A stretch of DNA of 64,000 nucleotides, from positions 3,720,001-3,784,000 of the forward strand of contig NC_068567.1 of NCBI RefSeq assembly GCF_025698545.1, given 5' to 3'. Below, piece by piece: positions 45,850 to 57,134 of the stretch. Source of the stretch: Gossypium raimondii (Eukaryota > Streptophyta > Magnoliopsida > Malvales > Malvaceae). The translations under genes and the position numbers were made by a program. Numbering within the stretch: the first letter of the stretch is position 1; each line of letters begins with the position of its first letter. The notes under the pieces are model-generated. The model had not been told where the DNA came from and searched no databases. It was given only the letters and a program-made list of their open reading frames with translations.

Positions 45850-47520
45850 AAATAATAGCTTATTTTTAGTGGTATTAAAAATAGTGATTTTGAATCTCAT
45901 TTTTATATTTGAGCCCGTAAATACGAGGATAGTATAGAGGTTAATTAAAGTTTGGTGCCTTAATTTTGACAATTGAATAGTTAATTAAGGTACAATAATT
46001 AAATTGTAAAAGTTGTAAAAAATCATTATTATGAGTTTTAATTAATTGAAGGATCAATTGAGAAATTAGACCATTTACAGCCAAACGATGGTGGAGATTA
46101 GTTGTAACCCACCAAATTGGTTAATAAGGTTTATGTTTAATTAATTAAAGATTAATTAAAAATAGTAGTGTTTTATGTTCAAATTTCGGCGTGTGTAGGC
46201 TATACTCATTTTATATAAAACAAAAATTAAAAAAAATACCGAATTTTAAGTATAGTGTAGTTTATTATTTGGGTCAGGTTAGCTCACTTTTGAATTTAAT
46301 ATTTTATTCAAATCCTCTTAAATATCGTATGAGTTTTTGGGCTTGAAAAGTAAAAAAAAAACTTAATCGGACGTATTCTTTATTAGATTTAAAAATGTAA
46401 TTAAATAATTAATCAAAAATAAACTAATATTACTAATAATATTTTAATAAAATTATCATCAAATTCAACAATATAATAATACTAAATCAATCACACTGAA
46501 TTTTAAATTGAACTAATATCTCTATAATATTAACTAAAGATTGGATTATATGTTTGAGCTCAAAAATCTACTCAAAGTATGAGAAAGTTTAGACAAAAAT
46601 ACGATATTTTTCAATTTATCAACGTACTTTTCGAATTATACTCAAATGGTGCCTATAAACACGTGTAAAACCTACATAACACTAATTCCAAATATACACC
46701 AAACGCTCACTTATTCGATCTTAATATCAATCAAACCAATGTACCACAATTTGTCATCATTTCAACAAATTAAACATACCAATTATACTATCATACTTAC
46801 AAGCCATTCAATGCCATCACATATACGAATTCACTTTCATTTCGTCATTCAAATGGCACATATTTGACTGAATAACCTTGGTTAAATCAGTTTTAATGTC
46901 CATTCCTAATTATTTGATGCAAGTTCCCATGATTCCAACTAGCATTTGTAAATAGATTGAGCAGCGTTTTAGGGATTTCATTTGGGGGTACTTATTCGGG
47001 TAATTAGAGGAAGATAGCTCTTGTTTAATAGGAAGAAGTCTATCAGTCAATTATTAATGGAGGGCTCAGAAATTAGACGGTTGAAACAACAAAGCTAAAG
47101 CGTTCAATTATAATATTGCTTAAATCGAATTGAACCAATTGGTTGAATTGGTTGGATCAGGAATCGATTAGTACATCAGTCTGAAGAGAGCGATTAAATC
47201 GTTTGAATCGCGAACCATTTTGAACTGTTATTAAATAGTAAACCGTAGCCTAATTTAAGGTGTATGAAATTGATAAATTGAGCAATCAAAAGAAAACCAC
47301 AACAATTTTTATGTTCTTATATTTTAAAAGATTTTCATTATTGGTAAAGGAAATGGATGAAGAAAAAGAAGTTGATGAATGAAAAGCAATAAGATAAATA
47401 AAATAAAATAAAACTTATGGGATTTTACATTTATTTAAAAAATGCTATCTGGCAAGTGGGCGATTGTCAAATAGTCAAATTTTGATTAGATATTTAGTTT
47501 TCTGACGTTTATGTGACGAT
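45850..47520. other. Intergenic, AT-rich, no gene
   Basis: No ORF with protein-like composition. 47100-47230 contains 'gaatcg-ttgaacc' repeats like the AATCGA-rich elements elsewhere. Confidence 0.4.
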
Positions 47521-47522
47521 TC

Positions 47523-47760
47523 TCTTAATAATTCTGCCAACACGATCATATTCGACCATGTCTTCCAATCTTAGCAAATTCTTTTTGTTTGCTCTCATCA
47601 ATATTAGCCTCATCAACCTTCAAAGCATCATCTTCGTAATTTTAATTTCTTCCGATATCCCATTATAATAGGTTATTAATTTGATTTATTTATCAAAAAT
47701 GTTTTGGAAAAGTAGTTCAATTTAGTATGAAATTTACATGATTATGAAAATCAATTTATA
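47523..47760 (-). repeat. Direct repeat 1: SLU7 fragment plus repeat R
   Basis: A 238-bp copy of 48674-48911, offset 1151 bp. The left half (47523-47637), on the minus strand, encodes DALKVDEANIDESKQKEFAKIGRH, similar to the acidic segment of splicing factor SLU7 (D-E-x-K-V-D-E-S-x-Q-M-D-F-A-K-V); the right half is repeat R. Confidence 0.7.
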
Positions 47761-48427
47761 CCACTCGCATTTGTTGACTTTCAAACTCCATGAGAACGTC
47801 GACTAATCGCTGAAAGGGAAGAGGCTCCGTCGAGAGTGATGCCAAGGTCAACACTGCGTCAAAATCCGACGAGAGGCCAGCCATAACAACTTCCACCTTT
47901 TCGGCTTCTGACACCGCCGATCCAGAAGCTGCAAGTAATGCACAAATATTTTCTATTTTCGCAACATACTCTTTTACAGTTAAATCACCCTTCTTTGTAG
48001 AGTGAAGATCATGTTTAATACGGGAAACTTTTGCACTAGTTGAAGCAGCGTAAAGACGATTCGCAGTGCTCCATACTTCGCATGCAGATTTAGCAGATGT
48101 AAAGCATGACAAAAGAGATGAACTAATTGTAGAATGGAGCCCAGAGGCTAACAACTTATCCTGTTGATTAAACACATACACATCTAGATTTGGAGTGAGT
48201 GCACCTTTTGGAGATGCGACGAACTTAGGTGGAGCAGACAACGTGCTCTCCAAGAATCCTTGTAGCTCATATCCTTCTATTATCAATTGAATATGTTGTT
48301 GCCATTGAACAAAATTTCCTTCCTCTAGCTTCACCGCGTCATGGCGAGGGAAGGATTGAACCAAGCATGCACTGGAAAATGATGGACTAGTATGATCAGC
48401 AAAGGTAGAATCGACTGATGGTGCCAT
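47756..48427 (-). pseudogene. Copia gag (UBN2-type) N-terminal part
   Basis: A 223-codon open frame typical of copia gag: LEEGNFVQWQQHIQLIIEGY, LLSCFTSAKSACEVWSTANRLY, KGDLTVKEYVAKIENICALL and AGLSSDFDAVLTL. It has no internal stop but is cut after QQMRVV, where it joins repeat R and meets a stop; the zinc knuckle and pol are absent. Upstream on the same strand lie the primer binding site and a 198-bp LTR (48473-48670). Confidence 0.85.
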
Positions 48428-48670
48428 AATGCAAAAGCGGAAGCACGTACCAAGACTAGGCGACTGATACCATGTTAGATACTATGTAAAATGTGTATGA
48501 ACAGTAAGATAAACTATAGTGTAATTCTTTAATCAATATTTCATTATCTCTTGAATGAACATATTAATGAAGTTTATATACTCATATGAGAATAACTGCT
48601 CCTAACCAACTACTTAACAGATTTGATAACAGGCTAACAATCTTAACAATCTTTATACTATTGTTTAACA
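47761..48670 (-). mobile_element. Truncated Ty1-copia element: 5' LTR, PBS and gag
   Basis: Minus-strand order: LTR 48670-48473 (TGTTAAACAA ... TATCTAACA, with a TATATAAA core near 48576-48583), primer binding site TGGTATCAGTCGCC directly after it, then gag. The element stops abruptly at 47761. Both sides are flanked by the 238-bp SLU7-R repeat rather than by a short target duplication. Confidence 0.8.
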
Positions 48671-48673
48671 TTC

Positions 48674-48911
48674 CCTTAATAATTCTGCCAGCACGATCAT
48701 ATTCAACCATGTCTTCCAATCTTAGCAAATTCCTATTGTTTGCTCTCATCAACATTAGCCTCATCAACCTTCAAAGCATCATCTTCGTAATTTTAATTTC
48801 TTCCAATATCCCATTATAATAGGTTATGAATTCGATTTATTTATCAAAAATGCTTTGGAAAAGTAGTTCAATTTAGTTTGAAATTTGCATGATTATGAAA
48901 ATCAATTTATA
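48674..48911 (-). repeat. Direct repeat 2: SLU7 chimera plus repeat R
   Basis: The minus strand of 48674-48787 gives DALKVDEANVDESKQ, a stop, EFAKIGRH, and in another frame MVEYDRAGRIIKG. The last piece matches SLU7's Q-V-E-Y-D-R-A-G-R-I-I-K-G block, which in intact SLU7 lies some 150 residues after the first. So two distant SLU7 pieces are fused here with the DNA between deleted. Repeat R follows (48788 on) and continues to 48975, where a solo LTR interrupts it. Confidence 0.7.
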
Positions 48912-48975
48912 AAGTAAAATCATGCAATATTGCCTTATTAGATTCATGCTCTCTAATTATTTATCAATAAATATG

Positions 48976-51514
48976 TGTAAGAGCCCATTTTTGCCCGGGG
49001 CCCAATATGACCCAAACAAAACCCAAACTAATTAACAGCCCATTTTACAACTGACCCAACAGGCCCAAAAAAAATTAAAAAAACCCTAGCCCACAAAACT
49101 TAAAATTTTTTTAGCTAAAGGGAACCTTATTGCAGCCGCCGCCCTTAGGCCTGCTCTTGGTTGCAGCACACCAGCCGCCTCCATGCGCATCGCATGCCTC
49201 TGACACCTGCAGAGAGAAATGAATACAAACCAACAGAAGAATCCAGCAAAATAAAAAGCAAAAAAACAAAAAGATGAAAATCAACTGTTGTAATATGGCT
49301 ATAAAAGCCAAAAATATTCTCGTTGTACATTTTTTTATGAACATTGAAAATAAAAAAGCAAAAAAGAAACTTCAAAAGGTTGAGCCGTGTGTTTCCTTTT
49401 CGTTATCTTTTTCTTTCATTTTTTTATTTATTACAAGTATATTTTAAAACATTTATAAGTAAAAGAAAAACAAAAGAAAAAGAAAATCTCACCTGCGCCG
49501 CGCCAGAGGAGGAGAGACCGAACAGTTTCTCCTCATTTTTTTTCGGGTTTGGGTTTACCTTTCTCGAGATTCAAAGTTGAATCCATGCTCTAGAGGCCAC
49601 CGGATTCAAAAAGGGATCAGAAAGGCTCGATTTTGCACCTCCGGCCGCCGCTTGCAGCAGATCTACCGCGGAGGTGCGCCGGAGCACTTGGCCGGATCCT
49701 GGCCGGAGTTTTGAGAGAAAGGGCGGTGGTTCTGCCTTTTTTTTTCTGAACACTGAAAAAATGAAATGTTTTAAAAAATTTTGGTTTAAATAAGGTTATT
49801 AAATGGCACCGTTTTGGGGTTTAGGTTCAGAGACCAAAACGACGTCGTTGGTCTCTGACCTGCGACCCGACCCACTCCAGAAAGGGGATCTTTGTTTTCG
49901 TCAAATGGGCTATTTGCGCAATAGGCCCCTCCGCTTTTGCTGTATTTTTGACGCGGTCTTTGTTGCATTTCCTGATTTTGGCCACATAATTTTGTTTTTT
50001 TTATTTGGTCCATGGACCATGCGTGGGTACCTCCTTGGGGCGACGCCGTTTTGCCGAAATGGGATATTTTCCACATTAATCCCCGCTTTCTTTGCGCATT
50101 TGAAATTTGTCCCTTTATTTATTTATTTATTTTTATTTTAATCTATCCTGCCAATTTAATTTGAGCTACAATTAAGCCCTTTTATCTTAATCCTTTATTT
50201 ATTCATTTATTTATTTGTTTGTTTATTTATATCTTTATTTAAAACTTTCTTATAACGTAGATATACACATTTTTATAATATACATACGCACATATATTTT
50301 ATGTTTTATATATTTATACATTCATATGTGTTTTATATTCTATAACTTTAAAATATATATATACATGCATTCTTATAATATATATGTGTTTCACATTTTA
50401 TAACTCCTATATATATATATACATACATATATTCTTTTTGTATATACTTTATAATCTTAAAATATACGTATACTTATATATATATATATCTTATAATACA
50501 TATATGTACATATATTTTATAATTTATATATACATATATATATTTGTTATATTTTGACAATTTTAAAATATATATATATGCACACATTCTTATACTTTTA
50601 TAGTCTTATTAATTTTATTTATTGCATTTTGTTTCACTCGATGTTAATTTATTTATTTATGTATATGTTCGTTATTATTTTAAAGGAATGTCTTAATTAT
50701 TCATTCATTTATTTGTTGTGATATGATCGATTTGTCTCTCCTATTATTTATCTCGTTTACTATGTCGTGCGTATTATTTATGCTTACATTATCATGTTCA
50801 TCATTGTTTGCTACGCACATTAACGCCGTGCTCTACTATTCCAAGTTAGATTAATTTCAATGCATAAATTATGATTTTTTTGAATAAGCAAAATCTCGTG
50901 TTTAGATTCGAGAAGGTTGTACCCTAACTTACGGGGTTTCGATTTTCACAATAAATCTAAATATACGAATCTTTTCAAACTCAAGTTTTAAACGATCTCA
51001 GGAATTAAGAAAAGACTGTGTCCTAACTTATTGGGCATGATCCCTTTTTTTTAATCCGAGATAGCTAAATATTTTTTAAATAAGTAAATTTTTGGCATCG
51101 GGAATTCAAGACATTGTATCCTAACTTACTAGATATAATTCTTTTCCTCGATTAACGTGAAATATGCCATTTTCTTGAAAATTTTCAACATTTCAATAAA
51201 GGATCGTATTTTTAAAATTCTTCAAAATTTTTAATCTTCGACACTAAGACACTAATTAATCAACTAGGTACCAATTTTTGGGCGTTACGAGGGTGCTAAT
51301 CCTTCCTCGTACGTAACCGACTTCCGAACCCGTTTTCCTGAATTTCGTGGACCCAAAATCGTTGTTTTAATAAAATCAAATTGTTTATTAAAAACAACCA
51401 CTTTTCGAGGAGGCCCGATCACACCTCATCAAAAAATATTGATGGCGACTCCCATTTTCGTTTTCATTTTCAAAATCCAAGTCGACCACATTTTACAAAA
51501 AAATGGTGTCAACA
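48976..51514 (+). mobile_element. Solo LTR, 2.5 kb (family with 61303-63806)
   Basis: It begins TGTAAGAGCCCATTTTTGCC and ends ATGGTGTCAACA, with a perfect 5-bp target duplication ATATG (48971-48975 and 51515-51519). It has no retroviral coding region. 50110-50640 is very AT-rich with TATATATACATA repeats, and the last ~650 bases contain three 'gtccctaacttact-gg'-like repeats and the block 'ggcgttacgagggtgctaatcc'. It split a copy of repeat R, whose right part resumes at 51515. Confidence 0.85.
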
Positions 51515-51770
51515 ATATGAATTCATGTTTTCTACATTATTTCTCAACAAATATGTTTCTTTTTCACGTTTCCTTCATTTAGTTATTAAATTTATTAAAA
51601 ATAAATATGAATTTATTAAAATGTATATTGCATTTCTTCATTTAGTTATTTAATTTATTAAAATACATTATACTAATATTTCAAAGGTCAAAAAAGAAAA
51701 TTGTTGGTGGGCTTATCAATCCACATTTGTTGTGGGCTTGCGATCAATTTTAAAACCCAATAATATATAG
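51515..51770 (+). repeat. Repeat R, right part beyond the solo LTR
   Basis: 'atgttttctacattatttctcaacaaatatg' to 'gttggtgggcttatcaatcc' continues repeat R from 48975, matching 45600-45840. Confidence 0.6.
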
Positions 51771-51809
51771 AACTGAGAAACAAAATTGAAATAATAATTA
51801 TCTGGGAAT

Positions 51810-52256
51810 TAGACCTGTCCATTGGCCGAGCCAGGTTCAGGCCAGGCCCGGAAAAAATTTTCGGCCCGCCTCCTAGGCCCGGGCCCAGCCCGGCCCGAAA
51901 TATGGGCCTAAAATTTTTTCCAGGCCCGGCCCGGGAAAAATATCATAAGCCTGAGCCCGGCCCGGCCCATTTTTAATAAACATTAAAAAAATTATTTTAA
52001 AAATAATAAAAATAAAAATATTTTAAAAATATTTTAAAATTAAAAAATAAAAATAAAAAAATATATATTTATTATATTAATTTGGTGGGCAGCCAGCCCA
52101 GAGCTAAAAAGTGGTGCCTGAGGCCCGACCTGTTTTTTAAACGAGCCTTTTTTTTGCCCAAGCCCATATTTCGGGCCTATATTTTTACCCGAACCCCCCC
52201 ATATTTCGAGCGGGCCGTCAGGTCAGGCCGGGCCGCCCGGCCCATGGACAGGTCTA
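51810..52256. mobile_element. GC-rich hAT-like non-autonomous element, copy 1 (447 bp)
   Basis: Terminal inverted repeats TAGACCTGTCCAT and ATGGACAGGTCTA, with long imperfect inverted arms rich in GGCCCGGCCC, and flanks CTGGGAAT / GTGGGAAT (8-bp duplication, 7/8). 8-bp duplications and TA(G)-type ends fit the hAT superfamily. The centre is AT-rich and encodes nothing. Confidence 0.75.
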
Positions 52257-52427
52257 GTGGGAATTCAAGTGGAGCCACATTTATTGTTCCATAGGAGTTG
52301 TAATTTGTGTATAATTATTATTTAATAGTTATTTTAACTTAAGCATGAGAAATAAAAATACCTATTTGTTTATCTGGTCCACGATTTGCAGTTAAACCGT
52401 AATTTTTTTTTCTAATTCCCAATATTA

Positions 52428-52577
52428 GGGTGAGTTTGGATGGGCGGTGCGTTTACTTGCGGTTAGTGTAAAAACATCGGTGACGGTGAGATTAGATACT
52501 ATAGCAACACTGTAGTGTGAGACAAAAAGTAGGCTAAACGCACCACACCGCACCCAATCGCCCATCCAAACCCATCC
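52428..52577. mobile_element. Tourist-like MITE (150 bp)
   Basis: Ends GGGTGAGTTTGGATGGGCGG and (reverse complement of the right end) GGATGGGTTTGGATGGGCGA, flanked by TTA on both sides (52425-52427, 52578-52580). The size, ends and TTA duplication fit PIF/Harbinger MITEs. Confidence 0.8.
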
Positions 52578-52849
52578 TTAACGGAGTTTTATTAGTGTTC
52601 GGATCAGTTACACAATCAATTCCCGATCTAACTAATTTGATTCATGCTCCAAATGAAATTTGAGTGGTTATTTTATCCTCTCTTTTATTATTAAGATTAT
52701 AATATATTTGATATACGATTTTATAAATTATTTTATTAGAAAAATATTAAATATATGTTAGATTATAAGATATATGTTTGGATTTCGGATGTTGATCCTC
52801 TTTGGAATCATAAGTAGTCTTTCACAAGAATTACTGAAAACACTTTGGT

Positions 52850-53260
52850 TAATGAGATGACGACTCAAGTTGGGAAATTGGATTGGGGGAAGCGCTATTA
52901 TGTCTTGGTCATACTATGTTGCTTCGCATATCTACCATCGTCCCTCTGAGATTGGATAGGGGCAAAGACATGATAACTTTGAAAGGGAAGGTTGATGGTC
53001 GGTCTTCGGTTTCTGATACTTACGTGGCCATTGCAAGTCAGAATTGGGATGCCAATAGTTGGAATGTTACTGGAAGCAGCAATGTCCACAAAGAGTTAAA
53101 AGAGTTTCCTTTGACTTCTTGTGAAGGACCGACTCCTAACTAATATGGAGAGATGTAAAAGGGGAATCACCATTGATGCCTCTTCTCACCTATGTGGGGT
53201 AGTTTAGGAGAGTTCTATTCATGCAATCAGGGATTACCCACACTCAATACACATATGGAA
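52850..53260 (+). pseudogene. LINE reverse-transcriptase zinc-binding remnant
   Basis: In shifting plus-strand frames it reads GRSSVSDTYVAIASQNWD, then LLTNMERCKRGITIDASSHLCG and ESSIHAIRD, the zf-RVT pattern (L-x-T-x-x-x-x-x-x-R ... C-x-x-C/H). The first Cys of the CxxC pair is lost (SHLCG) and stops intervene. It is a decayed L1-type LINE. Confidence 0.65.
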
Positions 53261-53555
53261 AAATTGGTGGATTGTCCACTATGCATGTTTCTTGTAATGC
53301 CCATTGGGACACTCTCTTTGGAATTGTATGTTGGATGCGTTGGAAGTAGCATAACGATTAAGGTATTAACTCTAGCAGTGTACTTAGTACTATAAAGGCA
53401 ATCGACTAAGGCTGGTTTGGGAATCTTGAAGGTTTGAAAACAAGTTGGTTGGAAACCACCACCAATGGCATTTGTACTTTCAATCATTGCCGTCACTTGG
53501 TGTTTATTATATTTGTACATGTTTATTTCAAGGAAAAAACTCTGCATGACACTCA

Positions 53556-54073
53556 CGAATCAGTGTCAGGAAGAGGATCTTCACGCATCGATCGAGATTT
53601 AGGATCATAATAAGCGGAATTTTAATCAAGATTAAAAAGATATTTTGCAATATCCTCTCGTATGCGTAAATTCCTGAAAGAAAAAGGCAGATATGAAATA
53701 AGAATACTTGTTTTGTACTGCAGGGAAGAAATGTTGTTTAGAAACCAAAATACGTAAGATGCAGCTGAGGAATGGTATAATAAATGTACCTGACAGATCC
53801 CGTGCTCCCTCCGCCAGTGGTACGAACACGTCTTTCGACCTTAGACAGCTCCATTTGTTTGCTCTCAACGAGCTTCAGAGCATCACCTTCGTCACTAACC
53901 TCTCCTCCCTCTCCCTCGATTTTACTATTTTTCTCCTCCAACTTTTTCAGCTGCTGTTCTTTCAGATACTTCCTTCTAGCCTCATCCCTTGCCTCATACC
54001 TTTCAATGAGGGGAGCATACGTAGATGGATCATAACCATTCCATCTATCACGCTTGCCATCATAATCCAATTA
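53556..54073 (-). pseudogene. SLU7: SLU7 (pre-mRNA-splicing factor) partial pseudogene
   Basis: Exon 53790-54073 encodes LDYDGKRDRWNGYDPSTY ... ARRKYLKEQQLKKLEEK ... KVERRVRTTGGGSTGSV, and after a 116-bp GT-AG intron (53674-53789) exon 53556-53673 encodes RNLRIREDIAKYLFNLD, a stop, then NSAYYDPKSRSMREDPLPD. Both match the central part of SLU7, the step-II splicing factor. The N-terminal zinc-knuckle region and the C-terminal half are absent, and V-to-stop kills the frame. Retention of the intron shows a DNA-level copy, not a processed retrocopy. Confidence 0.88.
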
Positions 54074-54411
54074 TATTTTTTGACCCAATTTGACTCGATC
54101 CGATTGAATATTCACCCTTAATTAATAATGTCAAATAACTGTTTTAACTTATATGAAACAGTGGTTAAATTTTTTTTCAAACACTCGTTTAACATGAGTT
54201 AAGCCATTTCAACTAAAATAAATAATTTCAAATCACCTACTAACAATGATTGGGGTGTGATGTCTACAGAATATTCTTTACCTCTTTGCATAATTGCATC
54301 AACTCTTTGCTTATCAGCCAATCCAAATTTATAATTATTCTCTTCTACGATAACTTTTAAATGAATGAAGTTATTCTAGCAATTTCCCGACTATTATTAT
54401 CATATTTGTTT

Positions 54412-54545
54412 TTTTATACAATGCTTAAAATTATTCATAGTCACTCTCAATCATTAAATAGGAGGATAATGCGCTTCAACATGCTCGAACTCACGTCTTT
54501 CTACACTAACAACAATGTCAATGCCAATTGAGCTAAAATTCAATC
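54412..54545 (-). repeat. tRNA-derived SINE, family A, copy 5
   Basis: Minus strand: GAATTTTAGCTCAATTGGCA (box A, close to consensus) and ACGTGAGTTCGAGCATG (box B), with the common body and a tail ending GCATTGTATAAAAAAAC. It has the clearest tRNA boxes in the family here. Confidence 0.75.
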
Positions 54546-54549
54546 AACA

Positions 54550-55425
54550 ATATATATTAAATTATTAGATCAATAATTTTATATAAAAATTAAATGATAT
54601 TTAGTTGAAATAAAAAAACAAAATATTGAAAGTCATTATGTGTATATACTTTATATAAAAAAATAAAATAAATACGATAAAAAATTAAAAGCTTTTTTTT
54701 CTTTTCAAAGTATCTAACTAATCATCCCTATTTTGTAGATCCATTAAAGAGATGAATCTTGACCAAGAGTTTTAAACTGCTCATACTCAAGATAAAGATC
54801 ATACCCTCGATCGGGATTAATGTAAAAAGATTCTTATCATCTCGTGATTATTTAAAATTTCTTTTAATGCAATAAACTATAAACATTCACCTAAAATAAA
54901 GTGAGTAAAAGGCTCTTTTAATTAATTATTTCAATTTTTATAATTTATTGCGTTGAATCTACTTGAGAGGTCCCTCTATTATAGCGATCTAATCAAATTA
55001 GTCCATATACTATTAAAAAGAATCAAATAAGGCCAAGTTAGAATAGAGTTTATATTTACTCTTTAAAAATATCATTTACTATTTAATAGAGTTAATATTT
55101 TTAAAACTTGTATAATTCTATAAATGAAACCTTCTATTTAGAATTGAACTACAAATAAAAAAAAATTCAAAATATTTTTATACAGTAAATGCTAACTTTA
55201 TTATAGTTTAAACATATTTAATTTTTTAATAGTGTATAAAATAAATTAACCTATTTAATAATAAAAAACTAATTCGATTTAATCCCTATAATTCACGAGA
55301 GTCCCAAATACTTTAACCTAGCTGATTCTTTCCTTCATCACATGAAGAAATCTCATAACACATGTATCACACCAACTTTGAAAATTTTTTTGCAGCTATA
55401 AATATAATTAAAATCCTCAACTGCA

Positions 55426-55507
<82 letters not shown>

Positions 55508-56065
55508 GAGAAGAAAAAGGAGAGGATGATAGCTCTTTGGCAACCTTAAATAATTCATTTGGAGATATTTTTTCTATGATGAACTATAAAAGGAGGATAA
55601 AACTCTAACAACAACACGACTAGTACAACTTGAGTTCAAGTCAGACCTGCGGCGGTGAACACCCTAACCATCAAGTAGGCACATCTTTGGTGTATTTCGA
55701 TTGCTCAACGATAGCATCCCTCACAATGATACTTACAAGTAAGTAGTAATAATTTGATTTTTTTTATCTATTTATTTTCATTTATCAAACTAAAAATAGT
55801 AATTATTCGATAAAAGATCTCTCTTGTCTCTCTAAATTTCTAAAAATAGTAATCTAATTATTAAATAATTTTTCTAATATTAGAAATATTTAATTTACGT
55901 TACTAACTGAGTTGCATGAAAATGTTTAAATCCCTATTTACTAAAAAAGTAATTGGAAATATATTTTATAAAAAAATTATGGAAAAATATCTAATACTTA
56001 TTATAAAACATTTAAATGAGTTGGTATCACGGGTTAATTGGGTATCAACTGATCAATTACTAAAA
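54550..56065. other. Repeat-bearing intergenic DNA
   Basis: Contains dispersed repeat D copy 2 (54955-55325, matching 42110-42515) and an AAT microsatellite (55424-55506). No gene is seen. Confidence 0.5.
55424..55506 (+). repeat. (AAT)n microsatellite
   Basis: About 27 uninterrupted AAT units, which on the other strand look like a poly-Tyr frame. Likely length-polymorphic. Confidence 0.95.
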
Positions 56066-56069
56066 ACTA

Positions 56070-56877
56070 GGGTAAACAACACATATAGTTAGCCAACTAT
56101 AAAAATTTTTTGGCATTTAAAATAAAAGTTTGCAATTTAAGTACTCACGTTACATAGTTTGATAATTTTGGTCACTTCCATTAAAATTACAAACGACAAG
56201 TTGATGTAGTAATTAAAAATTAGTATAGTAACAAATTTAACCTTAAATTTTACATATAATATCGATTTAGTCATAATTTTAAAAATTAACCATCAAAATT
56301 TACAAATGTACTCAAATCCTAATTCTAAAAAAACAAAAAACATATAAAATTACATAAATATTTTCAAAAAAATATAATAATAAATTTAAATTTTATATTA
56401 ATATTAATATTAAATAAAATAAAAATCCCCTCAACCCTCCCCTCTCGGACCTCCCACCAACTCTGTCCTCGTCTCCCATCCCACAACGATATGGGAGGGT
56501 GGGGCATTTTTATTTTATTTAATATAAATATAAATATATTTATTAGATATTGATATAAAATTTAAATTCATTATTATATTTTTTTGAAAATATTTATATA
56601 CTTTCATATTTTTTATTTTTAGAATTAGGACCAAATTGAGAATATTTGTAAATTTTGAGGGTTAATTTTTAAAATTAGGACTAAATTGATATTATATATA
56701 AATGTTGAGAGCTAAATTTGTTATTATACTAATTTTTAACTACTTGTCATTTGTGATTTTAACGGAATGACCAAAATAACTAAACTATATAACGTGAATG
56801 CTTAAATTGTAAACTTTTTATTTTGAGTACTTAAAAGAATTTTTTTATAATTGGATGACCATTTGTGTAGTTTACTC
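56070..56877. mobile_element. Foldback element, 808 bp
   Basis: Two ~350-bp arms are reverse complements of each other (left begins GGGTAAACAACACATATAG, right ends CATTTGTGTAGTTTACTC), separated by ~120 bp of C-rich centre around 56430-56510. It is flanked by AAAAACTA on both sides (56062-56069 and 56878-56885). It encodes nothing and would form a very long hairpin. 8-bp duplications suggest hAT; MULE (9 bp) is possible. Confidence 0.8.
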
Positions 56878-57134
56878 AAAAACTAATATTTGTTTTCTTT
56901 TAAATAATAACTAATATTATTATGATTATGATAATTTTTGTAGTTTACTCAAAAATCTAATAGTTTATCCACATCACGAGTTATCTATAATCAAGTACTA
57001 ATTGAAAGTTTCTATAAAAAGCAAATGAAGCTTTAGTTGAAATGTTAAATTTGAAGGTCTAAAATCCATAATGATTTAAGTTTAAACCACATGATATGGG
57101 GATCTATGAATACTTTTTTGGAGTTCATAGCTAC

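Noticed and set aside
49571..50141. Frames of 60-112 codons at the start of the solo LTR
   Set aside because: They lie within LTR sequence with TG...CA borders and target duplication, in an area of locally higher GC; no protein motif.
50200..50640. Possible CRISPR-like or regulatory array of TATATA/CATATA
   Set aside because: It is simple AT-rich low-complexity DNA within an LTR, without regular spacers; CRISPR arrays are not expected in plant nuclear DNA.
54955..55325. A gene between the SLU7 pseudogene and the microsatellite
   Set aside because: The segment is a second copy of the non-coding repeat at 42110-42515, with stops in every frame.
55367..55558. Poly-tyrosine protein on the minus strand
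   Set aside because: It is the translation of an AAT microsatellite.
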